A stretch of 45,187 nt of DNA from JAWCLZ01 sp038850275 (GTDB taxonomy: Archaea; Halobacteriota; JAWCLZ01), in the NCBI GenBank assembly GCA_038850275.1, contig JAWCLZ010000010.1:1-45187 (forward strand), read 5' to 3'. Of this stretch, positions 8,064 through 17,055 are shown in pieces; within the stretch, counting starts at the first letter, position 1; the number at the start of each line of letters is the position of its first letter. The position numbers and the translations under genes are program-made. Under the pieces are notes generated by a model. It ran no database searches. It saw only the letters and a list, made by a program, of their open reading frames with translations, and was not told where the DNA came from.

Positions 8064-9211
8064 ATAAAAATAATAAAAATAATATAAAATATCTTCTCTA
8101 TAAGGGTGTGGGATTTGAGGTAATCGCAGAGGTTTTAAATGGCCGCATTAAAACAAAGGTAGAGGGAAAATTATCAAAAGCTGTGAAACCATTTATTAGG
8201 GGAATGATTAATCTCCTAGATGGCGAGAAAGCCATTAAAGCTTCAAATCAACTCTATATTTCAACTTGGCTTCCTCCCGTTCCAAGCCAGCCATTTGAAA
8301 GATACTCCAAAGCGCAGTTCCAAGCGATTTTCGGTAGAATGACGCCGGATCAAGTTACCATTGCCATAACCGAGGAATGCCCCAACTTCTGCAAGCACTG
8401 TGCTCTTCCAAATAGCAAGAGAAAAGCAATGCTATCGCTAAATGAGATCAAAACCGCAGTTGAACAAGTGCTCAAACTTGGAACCACACTAGTGATCTTC
8501 GATGGAGGGGAGCCCTTGACCTATGAAGCTCTCGCTACCGCGGTTAAAATGGTGGATAGAAGGAAAGCAATTTCAACCCTCTTTACCTCTGGCTATAACT
8601 TAACCTTTGAAAAAGCACTTGAGCTAAAGCAAGCAGGGCTTTACGCAGTGAACGTTAGCTTGGACTTCCCAGATGAGGAAAAACACGATAGAATGCGAGG
8701 AAGATCCGGGGTTTTCAATGAAGCAATTAAAGCAATTGAAAACTGCTTGAAAGCAGAGTTATTCGTGGATATATACGTAGTACTCTCCCCCGAGAATATT
8801 GATTATTTAGAGGATTTTTATTCCCTTGCAATTGAAACCAATGCTCACGAGTTAACCTTTTATGAAATTGTGCCAACAGGTAGATGGTTTTATGGAGAGG
8901 TTTTAAATGAAAGCGATCGTGAAAAGCTAGATAGATTTATAAAGAGCGCTAGAAAGCGAAGCGATAAATTGAGAGTCACGTCCATACCTCATATCATGAA
9001 AACTACAGGCTGTTTCGCAGGGAGGAAATGGCTTCATATTACCCCCCAAGGGGAAGTATGGCCTTGTGCTTGCATACCCATTTCCTATGGTAATATAAAG
9101 AGCGAGAGAATTAAAGAGATCTGGAAGAGAATTAGAGCCCAGAGTGTCTACGGTTTTCAAACCGAGTGCTTAATGCGGAGTATAGAATTTCGATTGAAAT
9201 ATCTTAAGTAG
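8057..9211 (+). CDS. Radical SAM protein with a SPASM-like C-terminus
   Basis: The 384-residue protein carries the radical SAM cluster motif C108-x3-C112-x2-C115 (ECPNFCKHC) and the SAM-binding FDGGEP. A C-terminal cysteine set (C in TTGCFAGRKW, VWPCACIP and TECLM) suggests a SPASM/twitch auxiliary Fe-S cluster, as in maturases and tetraether or quinone-modifying enzymes. The N-terminal 90 residues are a poorly conserved helical extension. It overlaps the end of the reductase gene by 7 bases, so they probably act on the same molecule, for instance an isoprenoid lipid or a small peptide. This pairing is inference; the reaction is unknown. Confidence 0.85.
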   Translation: MLNKNNKNNIKYLLYKGVGFEVIAEVLNGRIKTKVEGKLSKAVKPFIRGMINLLDGEKAIKASNQLYISTWLPPVPSQPFERYSKAQFQAIFGRMTPDQVTIAITEECPNFCKHCALPNSKRKAMLSLNEIKTAVEQVLKLGTTLVIFDGGEPLTYEALATAVKMVDRRKAISTLFTSGYNLTFEKALELKQAGLYAVNVSLDFPDEEKHDRMRGRSGVFNEAIKAIENCLKAELFVDIYVVLSPENIDYLEDFYSLAIETNAHELTFYEIVPTGRWFYGEVLNESDREKLDRFIKSARKRSDKLRVTSIPHIMKTTGCFAGRKWLHITPQGEVWPCACIPISYGNIKSERIKEIWKRIRAQSVYGFQTECLMRSIEFRLKYLK

Positions 9212-9233
9212 TATGAATAGAAATTGAATTTAG

Positions 9234-10466
9234 ATGAAGAAAAAAGGCTTGTTGGTAATAATAGATGGAATGGCAGATCGCCCGGTTAAAGCACTTGGTG
9301 GTAAAACTCCCCTTGAGCACGGGGTATTCCCGAGTTTCAATGAAGTTGCGAGGCGAGGAATAAATGGACTCATGGACCCAGTTGCTCCTGGAATTGCAAT
9401 TGGGAGCGATACCTCGCATATCTCAATATTGGGCTACGATGCTTTTAAGGTCTATAGAGGCAGAGGCTATCTAGAGGCACTTGGAGAGGGACTCCCAGTT
9501 GAAGATGGGGACATTTGCTTTAGAGTGAACTTCGCCACAGTTAGAGATGGAGTGGTAATCGATAGACGAGCTGGGCGGATTCAAGAGGGACAGGCTGCTC
9601 TTGCTCAAGCTATAAATGAAGGAGTTAAATTACCTGGCGATGTAAAAGCGATTTTCAAGGAGAGCACAGGACATAGAGGAGCACTTATATTGCGCGGGAG
9701 TGGATTGAGCGAGAAAGTTACTGATTCCGATCCCCACTTGGTGAATGAGAGAATTAGAGAGGTTAGGCCTCTTGCTAAGGAAGCTGAATTCACAGCTTAT
9801 GTATTAAATGAATTCATAAGGCAAAGTGCTGAGATTTTAAGCAAACACGAGGTGAATATTGAGAGAGCGAGGAAAGGCCTCTTGCCAGCCAACTATTTAC
9901 TAATACGAGGCCCGGGAGTTAAACCTGAGGTGGAGTCCTTCGAGCATAAATTTGGATTAAATGGAGCTTGCATAGCTGCAACTGCCCTTGTAAGAGGAGT
10001 TGCAGCATCCCTAGGTTTAAAGCTGCTTAAAGTCGAGGGGATGACTGGAGAATACAATACGGATGAACTCGCTAAAGCTAGGGAGACAGTTAAGGCACTG
10101 GAGAAATATGACTTTGTTTTCACCCACTTCAAGCCCACTGATGCTGCATCTCACGATGGCAATGTAAATCTTAAGCTTGAAATGCTAGCCAAGGCTGATC
10201 GAATGATGGGATATATATTAGCTAATGTTGATCTAGAGGAAGTTGTAATTTGCTTAACAGCTGATCACACCACTCCTCTCGAGGTGAGAGAGCACATGGG
10301 AGATCCAGTTCCAATTGCAATTGCAGGTGAAGCAGTTAGAGTTGACGAGGTTAACAAATTCAATGAGCGGAGCTGCGCTAAAGGAGACTTGGGTAGAATC
10401 AGAGGCAATGAGCTTATCAATATAATGCTGAACTATATGAATAGAATGGAGAAATTTGGAGCTTAA
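9234..10466 (+). CDS. apgM: Cofactor-independent phosphoglycerate mutase, archaeal type
   Basis: ApgM interconverts 2- and 3-phosphoglycerate in glycolysis and gluconeogenesis. The 410 residues match the archaeal family. The alkaline-phosphatase-fold metal site is visible: VIIDGMADRPVKALGGKTPL at the N-terminus, the catalytic serine in GSDTSHISILGYD, and the C-terminal FTHFKPTDAASHDG and LTADHTTPLEVREH metal ligands. It lies 22 bases downstream of the radical SAM gene and 2 bases upstream of the zinc-ribbon gene, so it is probably co-transcribed with both. Confidence 0.96.
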   Translation: MKKKGLLVIIDGMADRPVKALGGKTPLEHGVFPSFNEVARRGINGLMDPVAPGIAIGSDTSHISILGYDAFKVYRGRGYLEALGEGLPVEDGDICFRVNFATVRDGVVIDRRAGRIQEGQAALAQAINEGVKLPGDVKAIFKESTGHRGALILRGSGLSEKVTDSDPHLVNERIREVRPLAKEAEFTAYVLNEFIRQSAEILSKHEVNIERARKGLLPANYLLIRGPGVKPEVESFEHKFGLNGACIAATALVRGVAASLGLKLLKVEGMTGEYNTDELAKARETVKALEKYDFVFTHFKPTDAASHDGNVNLKLEMLAKADRMMGYILANVDLEEVVICLTADHTTPLEVREHMGDPVPIAIAGEAVRVDEVNKFNERSCAKGDLGRIRGNELINIMLNYMNRMEKFGA

Positions 10467-10468
10467 AA

Positions 10469-10717
10469 ATGGAAGAGGAGGATTTTGTAGCACTTGATAG
10501 ATTAATTAAAGCTGAGGCAAAGGAAAAAAGAGGGAAGAATATATATTGCTCTCGCTGCGGCTCAAAAGATGTAACTTATTACGTAGGGCAGTATTTAGGT
10601 TCGCTATATCTATGTAAAGAATGCGGCCACGTTGATAACTTCATAATTGAAGATGGCTTACTCGGTGAGAAAATTCGAGAGGAATATTTGAAGAATTTGA
10701 AGAAGCAAAAGAGTTAG
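10469..10717 (+). CDS. Small zinc-ribbon protein
   Basis: The 82-residue protein holds one zinc ribbon, CSRCGS then CKECGH, 25 residues apart, flanked by charged helices. The ribbon recalls those of archaeal translation factors and transcription proteins, but I cannot name the family. It starts 2 bases after the apgM stop and is coupled to it. Nucleic-acid or protein binding is the likely role. The 28 bases after it separate it from a convergent gene. Confidence 0.7.
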   Translation: MEEEDFVALDRLIKAEAKEKRGKNIYCSRCGSKDVTYYVGQYLGSLYLCKECGHVDNFIIEDGLLGEKIREEYLKNLKKQKS

Positions 10718-10744
10718 TATTTATGTTTTCAATTCACGTGAAAG

Positions 10745-11443
10745 CTAAAAATCGCTTAGCTTAGTTTGCTTGATAGTAATTTCCCTTCCATTTATATCAT
10801 ATTTTTTAATCACATCGCTCTTGGAATCATAAATTAAGTATTCTTCAACTGCTGGAGCTAGGGAATAGCACTGGGATTTCTCAATTCTGCGATATGCAAA
10901 TTCATGGTGGTGGCCTGAGAATAAATACCTAGGTTTAACGGTTTTGAGGATATCTGTAATATGGCGAACTCCAAGGTCATAGCCTCTTCTGCGAATTAAA
11001 CCATATGGGGCTTCGTGGGAAAGAAAGAGGTCTATATTGGAGAGGGATAAGCAGCGCTGTACTTCTTCTGCTACGAAGTGACGTCTTCTATCTCCAACTA
11101 GTTCCTCTCTTTTGAAGTTGAAGTACTTTGGAGCATAATTTCCACATAATCCCGATAGCATTAAACTACTCCTCCCCTTTCGCAATTTTATTATCTCCCC
11201 GCTTTTAATTAGCTTTAAATTCTCATATTCCACTTCTCCATCTAGCATTGATTGAATTACATCAAAGTCTTCATTGTTGCCAAATATGAAGTAACTTGAG
11301 ATAGGCATAGGTTCATAGAAGCCTAGATCACCTGCTTGAATTACAAAGTCAACTTCCCGCTTATTTAACTCAAGCAGCTGCTTCACTTTAATTCTATTTT
11401 CCTCTAACTCGCCGTGGACATCACCTAAGAGTAATAGCTTCAT
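10745..11443 (-). CDS. Calcineurin-like metallophosphoesterase
   Basis: The 232-residue protein shows the full metallophosphoesterase set: LLLGDVHGELEENR, VIQAGDLGFYE, YFIFGNNEDFDV, DLFLSHEAPYG and YLFSGHHHEFAY, which ligate two metals. It is close to the cytosolic COG0622/COG2129-like phosphodiesterases. Its ATG overlaps the stop of the DmrB-like gene by 4 bases, placing it as the last gene of the pterin operon. A role in pterin phosphate chemistry, for example removing a phosphate during H4MPT assembly, is suggested only by context. Confidence 0.85.
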   Translation of the reverse strand: MKLLLLGDVHGELEENRIKVKQLLELNKREVDFVIQAGDLGFYEPMPISSYFIFGNNEDFDVIQSMLDGEVEYENLKLIKSGEIIKLRKGRSSLMLSGLCGNYAPKYFNFKREELVGDRRRHFVAEEVQRCLSLSNIDLFLSHEAPYGLIRRRGYDLGVRHITDILKTVKPRYLFSGHHHEFAYRRIEKSQCYSLAPAVEEYLIYDSKSDVIKKYDINGREITIKQTKLSDF

Positions 11444-12144
11444 AATTCCACAGCTCTTAAAATCTCCCTTGGATTGCGAAGTACTTCTATGCCTTCAAGC
11501 TTTTTAAGCTTTTTTAAATTTTCCCTATCTATATCTCTAACTTTTATCTCAACAATCCCCCCTCTAATTGCTTCAAATTCACATAGCTTAACACATTCAC
11601 CGCAGCCTGTGCAGCGCAATAGGTCTATTTGATCTCCAATTGCACCGCTACGGCATAGCTCTCTAGGCTTGCAGGTTTTGCATTTTTTACATAGCTCGCG
11701 GTCGATGGAGAATGGCATTTGTGATTTGATTTTACCAGCTATATCAACTGGTAAAATGTAAACCTTTGTGCCTCCTTTAATTGCTTGAGCAACTGCATTA
11801 GTAACAAGGGTATCGGCAATCCCGTGGGCTATTTTAGCAGTAGTATTAGAAGTGGCTGGTGCAACTATCAAAGCATTGTACTTCCCGAGTCCAAGTCTAC
11901 CTGCCTTTGGAGAGCTAGCGCTTGATTCAAAGAAAACCTCCTCTAAATACCCCCCAGGAGCTATCTTTTGCAACTCGCTATATAAGCCATACATCTTAAC
12001 AACTTCCTCCCCTGCTCTGGATAGATAAATGGTTATTTTGACGTTTTTCTTGGCTTTAATTTCTCTAAAAACCTCAAAGCTTTCCTTGAGAAAATGCCCA
12101 GCTCCAGTGATCGCCCAAGCTATAGCATTAGCTTTGATAGCTAT
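11440..12144 (-). CDS. dmrB: Dihydromethanopterin reductase (DmrB-like) flavoprotein-ferredoxin; no standard start codon
   Basis: DmrB-type proteins reduce dihydromethanopterin to the tetrahydro form using electrons from ferredoxin. The sequence has an FMN-binding flavoprotein domain (AWAITGAGHFLKESFEV near the N-terminus, then ALIVAPATSNTTAKIAHGIA) and a C-terminal two-cluster ferredoxin domain (CKKCKTCKPRELC and CTGCGECVKLC). The first ATG, at 11994, would remove the whole first strand and GAGHFL loop, so the true gene must begin near 12138-12150. In that stretch, up to the in-frame stop at 12177, there is no ATG, GTG or TTG. I placed the start at ATA 12144, seven bases after a GGGGG tract, but ATC 12138 is possible. 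It overlaps or touches the end of DUF447. Confidence 0.75.
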   Translation of the reverse strand: MAIKANAIAWAITGAGHFLKESFEVFREIKAKKNVKITIYLSRAGEEVVKMYGLYSELQKIAPGGYLEEVFFESSASSPKAGRLGLGKYNALIVAPATSNTTAKIAHGIADTLVTNAVAQAIKGGTKVYILPVDIAGKIKSQMPFSIDRELCKKCKTCKPRELCRSGAIGDQIDLLRCTGCGECVKLCEFEAIRGGIVEIKVRDIDRENLKKLKKLEGIEVLRNPREILRAVEL

Positions 12145-12146
12145 TG

Positions 12147-12722
12147 CTATTCCCCCAAGTATTGCTTTAGCCTCTTAAATGCTTTTTTCTCTCGATTGCC
12201 CCCGCATTTCTCTATTATGGTGGCATAGTATTCTATTAACTCTTTATATTTTTCCTCGCCAGTTGCTAGATATCGAGTTGCGTGTATAGCTGCTTCTATA
12301 ACTGCATAAACTGCTCTATTAATAGCAGCTACTTTTTTACATAAAACTTCACCCTGCTTAGGCTTGAGCGTGATTAAAGCTGGCTCCTCGCTTGATTTTA
12401 TCTCACATTCAAATAAAACCCAAGCATTAGCTTTCTTGAGAACTGGAATGGAGAGGTTTTTTTTAAAGATATAGTGATTTTTGCTTAAAGTTGAGAAAGC
12501 AGTGGTTATGAAGAGCGTTGGATCGTCAACTATATTTCCAATTAAAGCACTTGTTTCAAAAATGTTTTTATAGGTAGTGGTGTTTTTATAAATCCTCGCT
12601 GAAACCACGCCTCTTTTAATCCTCAAGCCTATTGGAGCTGCATTGGGCTTGTTGGAATTAGAAATCGTAGTTACAATTACTTCATTTATCCCCTCGCTTA
12701 AGCCAAGGCTTTTTAGATTCAA
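12147..12722 (-). CDS. DUF447 family protein, linked to methanopterin synthesis
   Basis: The 191-residue protein matches DUF447 (COG2457): the flavin-reductase-like split-barrel start NEVIVTTISNSNKPNAAPIG, then SARIYKNTTTYKNI and LITTAFST-type strands, followed by a helical C-terminal half rich in lysine. DUF447 proteins occur in H4MPT-using archaea and in the H4MPT gene clusters of methylotrophic bacteria, so a step in that pathway is expected, but the reaction is not known to me. Its ATG overlaps the CitG-like stop by 4 bases and it is followed at once by the DmrB-like frame. Confidence 0.85.
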   Translation of the reverse strand: MNLKSLGLSEGINEVIVTTISNSNKPNAAPIGLRIKRGVVSARIYKNTTTYKNIFETSALIGNIVDDPTLFITTAFSTLSKNHYIFKKNLSIPVLKKANAWVLFECEIKSSEEPALITLKPKQGEVLCKKVAAINRAVYAVIEAAIHATRYLATGEEKYKELIEYYATIIEKCGGNREKKAFKRLKQYLGE

Positions 12723-13567
12723 AAGCGCATTCCCCCGACGAGAGCTATGAAGATTGAAGCAGCAATTATATCTGCAGTTGAACCTGGGTTTATGCCCTCG
12801 TGGATTAACTGCTCATCGAATTGCTTTATCTGCTCTTTATTCTTTAAAACTAAGCTTGCCATTTGACTTACCCAGAGTGCTTTTTCCTTGCCGAATTTAA
12901 TCTCAATGAAGGTATCTGGTTCTTCTGAGAGCATTTGCAGATAAACCTGCACTATGGCATCGTTTATATTACCTTCCTTAGTTTTTTTATTCAATAGTAA
13001 AGCGCCATTGAAGCTCCTGGGGAAGCCTTTGCACCATTCCTCAGCGATTAAATCGCGATTGCAGCTGAGCTTCATAACCTCATATAGAGATAAATTTTTT
13101 TCCTCTATTATTTTAATAGAACTTGGATTATTTACATCTAGATAATCAACTTGCCTTACCCTAACTTTAACACTTGAAAAAGCTTTGTAGAATTCAATTG
13201 CATCTTTAGAAGTGGTATTCCTCACTAACTGCACTGCATTTTGCTTCAATTCAACTTGAGATCCACTCATACCAGCGCTCATTATCAAGGGAATTAAAAG
13301 AGTAAAGGCACCGAAGTGAGTATTTCCACCTCTATGCCACTTAGCGCTTTCTTCAACCGCAGATCTTATCAATGCACCAACTCCATTTTTAGATCTAGCT
13401 GCTTGCTCAAAAACAGGATATGCTCCAACTGCAGATGCTAGGAAATGCTCATAGCGAGTATCTCTATAATCATGCTCACGATCTACATTCCCAGGCTTGG
13501 GATTGGCAGTTGCTTCTAATATCAATGCAAGTTGAGCGCATCTAGCTATGTAGCTTGGGTCATGCAT
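12719..13567 (-). CDS. CitG-like (triphosphoribosyl-dephospho-CoA synthase family) protein
   Basis: The 282-residue protein has the family motifs ATANPKPGNVDREHDY, HRGGNTHFGAFTLLIPL and the C-terminal GINPGSTADIIAASIF. In bacteria CitG makes the citrate-lyase prosthetic group. Archaeal and methylotroph members instead track with H4MPT genes and probably make a phosphoribosyl-type bond or transfer there, which agrees with its operon with DUF447 and DmrB. Its stop overlaps the DUF447 start by 4 bases and its start is 2 bases after the marker-9 gene. The substrate is inferred from context only. Confidence 0.85.
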   Translation of the reverse strand: MHDPSYIARCAQLALILEATANPKPGNVDREHDYRDTRYEHFLASAVGAYPVFEQAARSKNGVGALIRSAVEESAKWHRGGNTHFGAFTLLIPLIMSAGMSGSQVELKQNAVQLVRNTTSKDAIEFYKAFSSVKVRVRQVDYLDVNNPSSIKIIEEKNLSLYEVMKLSCNRDLIAEEWCKGFPRSFNGALLLNKKTKEGNINDAIVQVYLQMLSEEPDTFIEIKFGKEKALWVSQMASLVLKNKEQIKQFDEQLIHEGINPGSTADIIAASIFIALVGGMRF

Positions 13568-13569
13568 TT

Positions 13570-14703
13570 TTATTGCCTCATCTTCCTCTGCTTCATATAT
13601 GCCTTTATATGCTCCGCTAGTGCTCTTTTAAGCTGCATATATTGCACGTCTGATAAATGAGCCTTTCTAAGCGCAGCTTCTCTGCCTACACATGGTTTGT
13701 GAATAGTGCAGCACCAAGTTAAGCTTCCATAGCACGTGGTATCCCCTATTTCAAGGGGAGTATTTTTCGCGAAGTCAAGCTTGATCTTAGTATATTCCTC
13801 TTTAGTTAAGCCAGCAAGTTTCAATGCATCCCCTAGAGGGCAGTTTTTAACTGGCATGCAGCAAAAAGCAAGTCCACGTAAATCGCCATCTCTACATATA
13901 TGCTTAGGAGCATTATACCAGCCATATTTCTTCTGCTCCTCCTCGATTTCTCGTGCGAGGCGCTTGAAAATTGTATAGTCATACTTAGCAGCTCTGGCAA
14001 TTGAAACCATATCTGCCCCTCGAGAGAATAACTTGTGGGCGGTTTCGAAGTCATGCACGGAGTTATTGCCTATTATAAATAAATCAGTTGCATTTCTAAT
14101 CTTCTTTATCACACTTGGATCCGAGCCCTCTGCGCCTACAGCGTCCACGTGAATTATATCAGCACCTGCTTCCTCTATAACTCGAGCTAGCTCTACATCG
14201 TCCACCATATTTCCACGGATTTTTATGGAGAGTACTACATTAGTTTTTTTAATCTCCCTTATCCAATTTGAAAGGCGAGGTAGATCTCTAAGTAGAGCAT
14301 CGCCAGCTCCCAGAGCTAGTATCTCAGGTTGTCTGCAGTGGGCGTTTAACTCTAAAATAGCGTGATATTCCTTAGCTAGCTCAGCCACTTTCATCAATGG
14401 CTCTACCTCCGCGGCTCTAACATTAAGCGCTACAGCTACTTTCTCTCGCTCAAGTGCTTTCAACTCAGATTTAAGAAAAGAAATTGGATTGCGAAATATG
14501 AACTCTTGCCTCCCGCGTTTCATCATTTCCTTAGAAGCCTTTTGAGTTGCTGAATCAACACTATAGCCACCTATTACCACCAGTCCCACGTTTTCAGCTA
14601 TTTTCTTAGCAAATTTACTATCAGTTATCCCCGCCATTGCTGAAAGAGCTAAAGGGTTTTTAAATTCTATTCCAGCTATTTCTAAATCAAAGAGTTCAGG
14701 CAT
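13570..14703 (-). CDS. Methanogenesis marker protein 9, Dus-like TIM barrel with cysteine-rich tail
   Basis: The 377-residue protein starts with a dihydroorotate/dihydrouridine-synthase-like flavin TIM barrel (FKNPLALSAMAGITDSKFA, VALNVRAAEVEP, ADIIHVDAVGAEGSDP, IIGNNSVHDFETA). It ends with about 110 residues containing clustered cysteines (GLAFCCMPVKNCP, GDTTCYGSLTWCC, HKPCVGREAALRKA) that are characteristic of methanogenesis marker 9. The tail probably binds Fe-S or zinc. Members occur in methanogens and relatives; the function is not established. It is the first gene of the five-gene operon that runs to the phosphoesterase at 10745, suggesting a role in coenzyme biosynthesis rather than tRNA modification. 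Confidence 0.85.
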   Translation of the reverse strand: MPELFDLEIAGIEFKNPLALSAMAGITDSKFAKKIAENVGLVVIGGYSVDSATQKASKEMMKRGRQEFIFRNPISFLKSELKALEREKVAVALNVRAAEVEPLMKVAELAKEYHAILELNAHCRQPEILALGAGDALLRDLPRLSNWIREIKKTNVVLSIKIRGNMVDDVELARVIEEAGADIIHVDAVGAEGSDPSVIKKIRNATDLFIIGNNSVHDFETAHKLFSRGADMVSIARAAKYDYTIFKRLAREIEEEQKKYGWYNAPKHICRDGDLRGLAFCCMPVKNCPLGDALKLAGLTKEEYTKIKLDFAKNTPLEIGDTTCYGSLTWCCTIHKPCVGREAALRKAHLSDVQYMQLKRALAEHIKAYMKQRKMRQ

Positions 14704-14790
14704 TTTAATTCAATTTTAGACTCGATTCACTATAAGTTTATTCTTATTCATATATTCTATATTCCATTAAATTTCATAAATTTCACACAT

Positions 14791-16557
14791 TTATAGTTCA
14801 TAGTGATAATAATATTCCCCTCTCGCTTTTTGCTCTCTATCAAGCTTGGAATCAGGCTTATTAACCCTTGGTCTCTTAGTTTCCTCATCTCGGCGGAAGG
14901 TTATATCTAAGCTATGGAGAAAGCGATTCATCCCTGCGCGCATATCAAATGGCCCATATGCTCTACCATGTGAAGCTGGCTCTCCCTCGAATACTAGCAA
15001 GCGATCGCTGATCATGTCGATTAAATAAATATCGTGATCTGCTACTAGAGCAGTTACTTCATTATGCTCAGCGAATCTTCTTATGACTCTAGCTGCTTGT
15101 ATTCTTTGCTCTACATCTAAATGTGCACTTGGTTCATCTAAGAGATAGAGATCTGCAGTTCTACTTAAGCAAGCTGCTATTGCCACTCTTTGAAGCTCCC
15201 CCCCACTGAGTTCATCTAAGTTTAAATTAAGCAATCGCTCGAGTTGAAGGGGCTTTAATATCTCAGCTTTATAGTAAGAAGAATCGAATTCAGCTGTGAT
15301 TTGCTTTAAATATGCTTGCACAGTTATCTCTTGATTTGCGCTTAAATACTGCGGTTTATAGGATACCTTTAACTTTAAACTTACCTCTCCAACTGTAGGA
15401 CTTTCAACTCCAGCTAGGATTTTGATGAATGTACTCTTACCTATTGCGTTGGGCCCAACTATACCAATTACCTCTCCCCTCCGCAGCTCCCCCTGGCTGA
15501 CTTCTAATTTGAACTTCTCATATTGCTTTAGGAAGCCCTTCAATTCAATTAATACTTTTGCTTCCTTCATCTTCCTTGGTGCAATTACCTCGAATTTAAT
15601 AGGCATAGGCCTTATCCTAATGTTTTCCTCCCGCAAGAAGCCTTTGAGATATTCATTTATACCTACTCTAACGCTCTTGGGGTGAGTTATAACTCCATAG
15701 CAGCCTGCCTCGCCATAGGCAATGTGCACTGCATCGGCAAGCAAGTCCAAGATAGCTAAGTCGTGCTCCACTATTAAAACACTCGCTTCCTTAGCTATTT
15801 CCCTTATCAGCCTAGCTACTTTTATCCGCTGATAAATATCTAAATATGGAGTTACTTCATCGAAGAAATAGAAATCAGCTCTTCGCAATGCACAAGCTGC
15901 TATTGCCACTCTTTGAAGCTCTCCCCCGCTTAACTCAGCTATATTTCTATTTAAAATTGATTTTAAATCCAATAGCTCAGCTACTTCCTCGAGTTTTCCT
16001 CGTTCATCAAGTTTAAGAAGTAGTTCTTCAACAGTCCCTTTGAAGTAACTTGGAATTTGCTCTATATACTGCGGCTTAAGAGCGGTTTTTATCTTTTTCT
16101 CCTTCAATTTTTTGAAGTATTCATAGAGCTCTGATCCTGAGTAATGCTTTAAAATTTCATCCCACTCTATACTTTCCCTTCCCAAATTTGGCATCAAGGT
16201 GCCTGATAGTATTTTAACAGCCGTGCTCTTCCCTATGCCATTTGGTCCTAATATTCCTATCACTTTCCCTTTCTGTGGAGTTGCCAAGCCATATAACGCA
16301 AAGCCATTTTTACCATAGCGATGGGTTTCAATTTCCCTTAGCTCTTCAGGTAGTTCAATTATGGCTATAGTTCCAAAAGGGCATTTTTTCACGCAAATAG
16401 CACAGCCAACGCATAGTTCCTCAGAGATAACTGGTTTGCCATTTTCAGCTATTGTTATTGTTTCATCCCCGGTTCTAACCCTGGGGCAAAAGCGCATGCA
16501 TTCATAGGTGCATTTCTTAGGTTGACAGCGGTCTAAGTCGACTATGGCTATACGCAT
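14791..16557 (-). CDS. Ribosome-recycling ATPase ABCE1/Rli1
   Basis: ABCE1 splits ribosomes after termination with aPelota/aRF1. The 588 residues show two N-terminal [4Fe-4S] sites (CQPKKCTYECMRFCP and CVGCAICVKKCPFG) followed by two ABC domains. The first has GPNGIGKST, LSGGELQRVAIA and FFDEVTPYLD; the second has GPNAIGKST, LSGGELQRVAIA and LLDEPSAHLD. The hinge and length are as expected. It is separated by 87 bases of AT-rich DNA from the marker-9 gene downstream, so that operon may have its own promoter. Confidence 0.98.
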   Translation of the reverse strand: MRIAIVDLDRCQPKKCTYECMRFCPRVRTGDETITIAENGKPVISEELCVGCAICVKKCPFGTIAIIELPEELREIETHRYGKNGFALYGLATPQKGKVIGILGPNGIGKSTAVKILSGTLMPNLGRESIEWDEILKHYSGSELYEYFKKLKEKKIKTALKPQYIEQIPSYFKGTVEELLLKLDERGKLEEVAELLDLKSILNRNIAELSGGELQRVAIAACALRRADFYFFDEVTPYLDIYQRIKVARLIREIAKEASVLIVEHDLAILDLLADAVHIAYGEAGCYGVITHPKSVRVGINEYLKGFLREENIRIRPMPIKFEVIAPRKMKEAKVLIELKGFLKQYEKFKLEVSQGELRRGEVIGIVGPNAIGKSTFIKILAGVESPTVGEVSLKLKVSYKPQYLSANQEITVQAYLKQITAEFDSSYYKAEILKPLQLERLLNLNLDELSGGELQRVAIAACLSRTADLYLLDEPSAHLDVEQRIQAARVIRRFAEHNEVTALVADHDIYLIDMISDRLLVFEGEPASHGRAYGPFDMRAGMNRFLHSLDITFRRDEETKRPRVNKPDSKLDREQKARGEYYYHYEL

Positions 16558-16571
16558 GGTTCACCTTAACC

Positions 16572-16889
16572 TTAGTTAAGCAGCAGTGTAAAGCTCACAA
16601 ACCAAGTTATAAAAACCATGAATCCTATATAAATCCAATCTCTAGGCGATAGATTCTCACGCTCAGAGGTTATTAAAGGAAGGGTGTATCTATGGATGTA
16701 TATACCAATTATCACGAGAACTAAGATAAGAGGACCTATCCTTCTATAGTCGCTTGAGATGAATTTCACTATTGAAAGGGATGCGATTCCAAGTAAAATT
16801 CCAATTACAATTGGAAGTAGAGTTCTCTTGAGATTACGTAAGTATTCTTTCCTCCCCGCTGCTTCATCCTTAACCTTCTTTGGATTCAT
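16572..16889 (-). CDS. Small integral membrane protein upstream of ABCE1
   Basis: The 105-residue protein begins with a charged cytoplasmic segment and has three hydrophobic spans (about residues 25-45, 51-68 and 84-104). Between spans two and three lies a charged loop ending SPRDWIYIGFM. The arrangement resembles small archaeal EMC6-like membrane proteins involved in membrane protein insertion, but this is a weak impression. It lies 14 bases upstream of ABCE1 on the same strand, so co-expression with translation machinery is likely. Confidence 0.55.
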   Translation of the reverse strand: MNPKKVKDEAAGRKEYLRNLKRTLLPIVIGILLGIASLSIVKFISSDYRRIGPLILVLVIIGIYIHRYTLPLITSERENLSPRDWIYIGFMVFITWFVSFTLLLN

Positions 16890-17055
16890 TTTATCATCCT
16901 TTTGAGAACATCATTCATAGACTCGCTTTTAGAACTTAGATTTTGAATCTTTAGATTTAATCTTTAGACTTTGAATGCAATTTCTAATTATATATGATTT
17001 TTGATGCAGCATAAAAAATTCTAAGAAACTCAAGGGAAAAAATTAAAAATCATCT

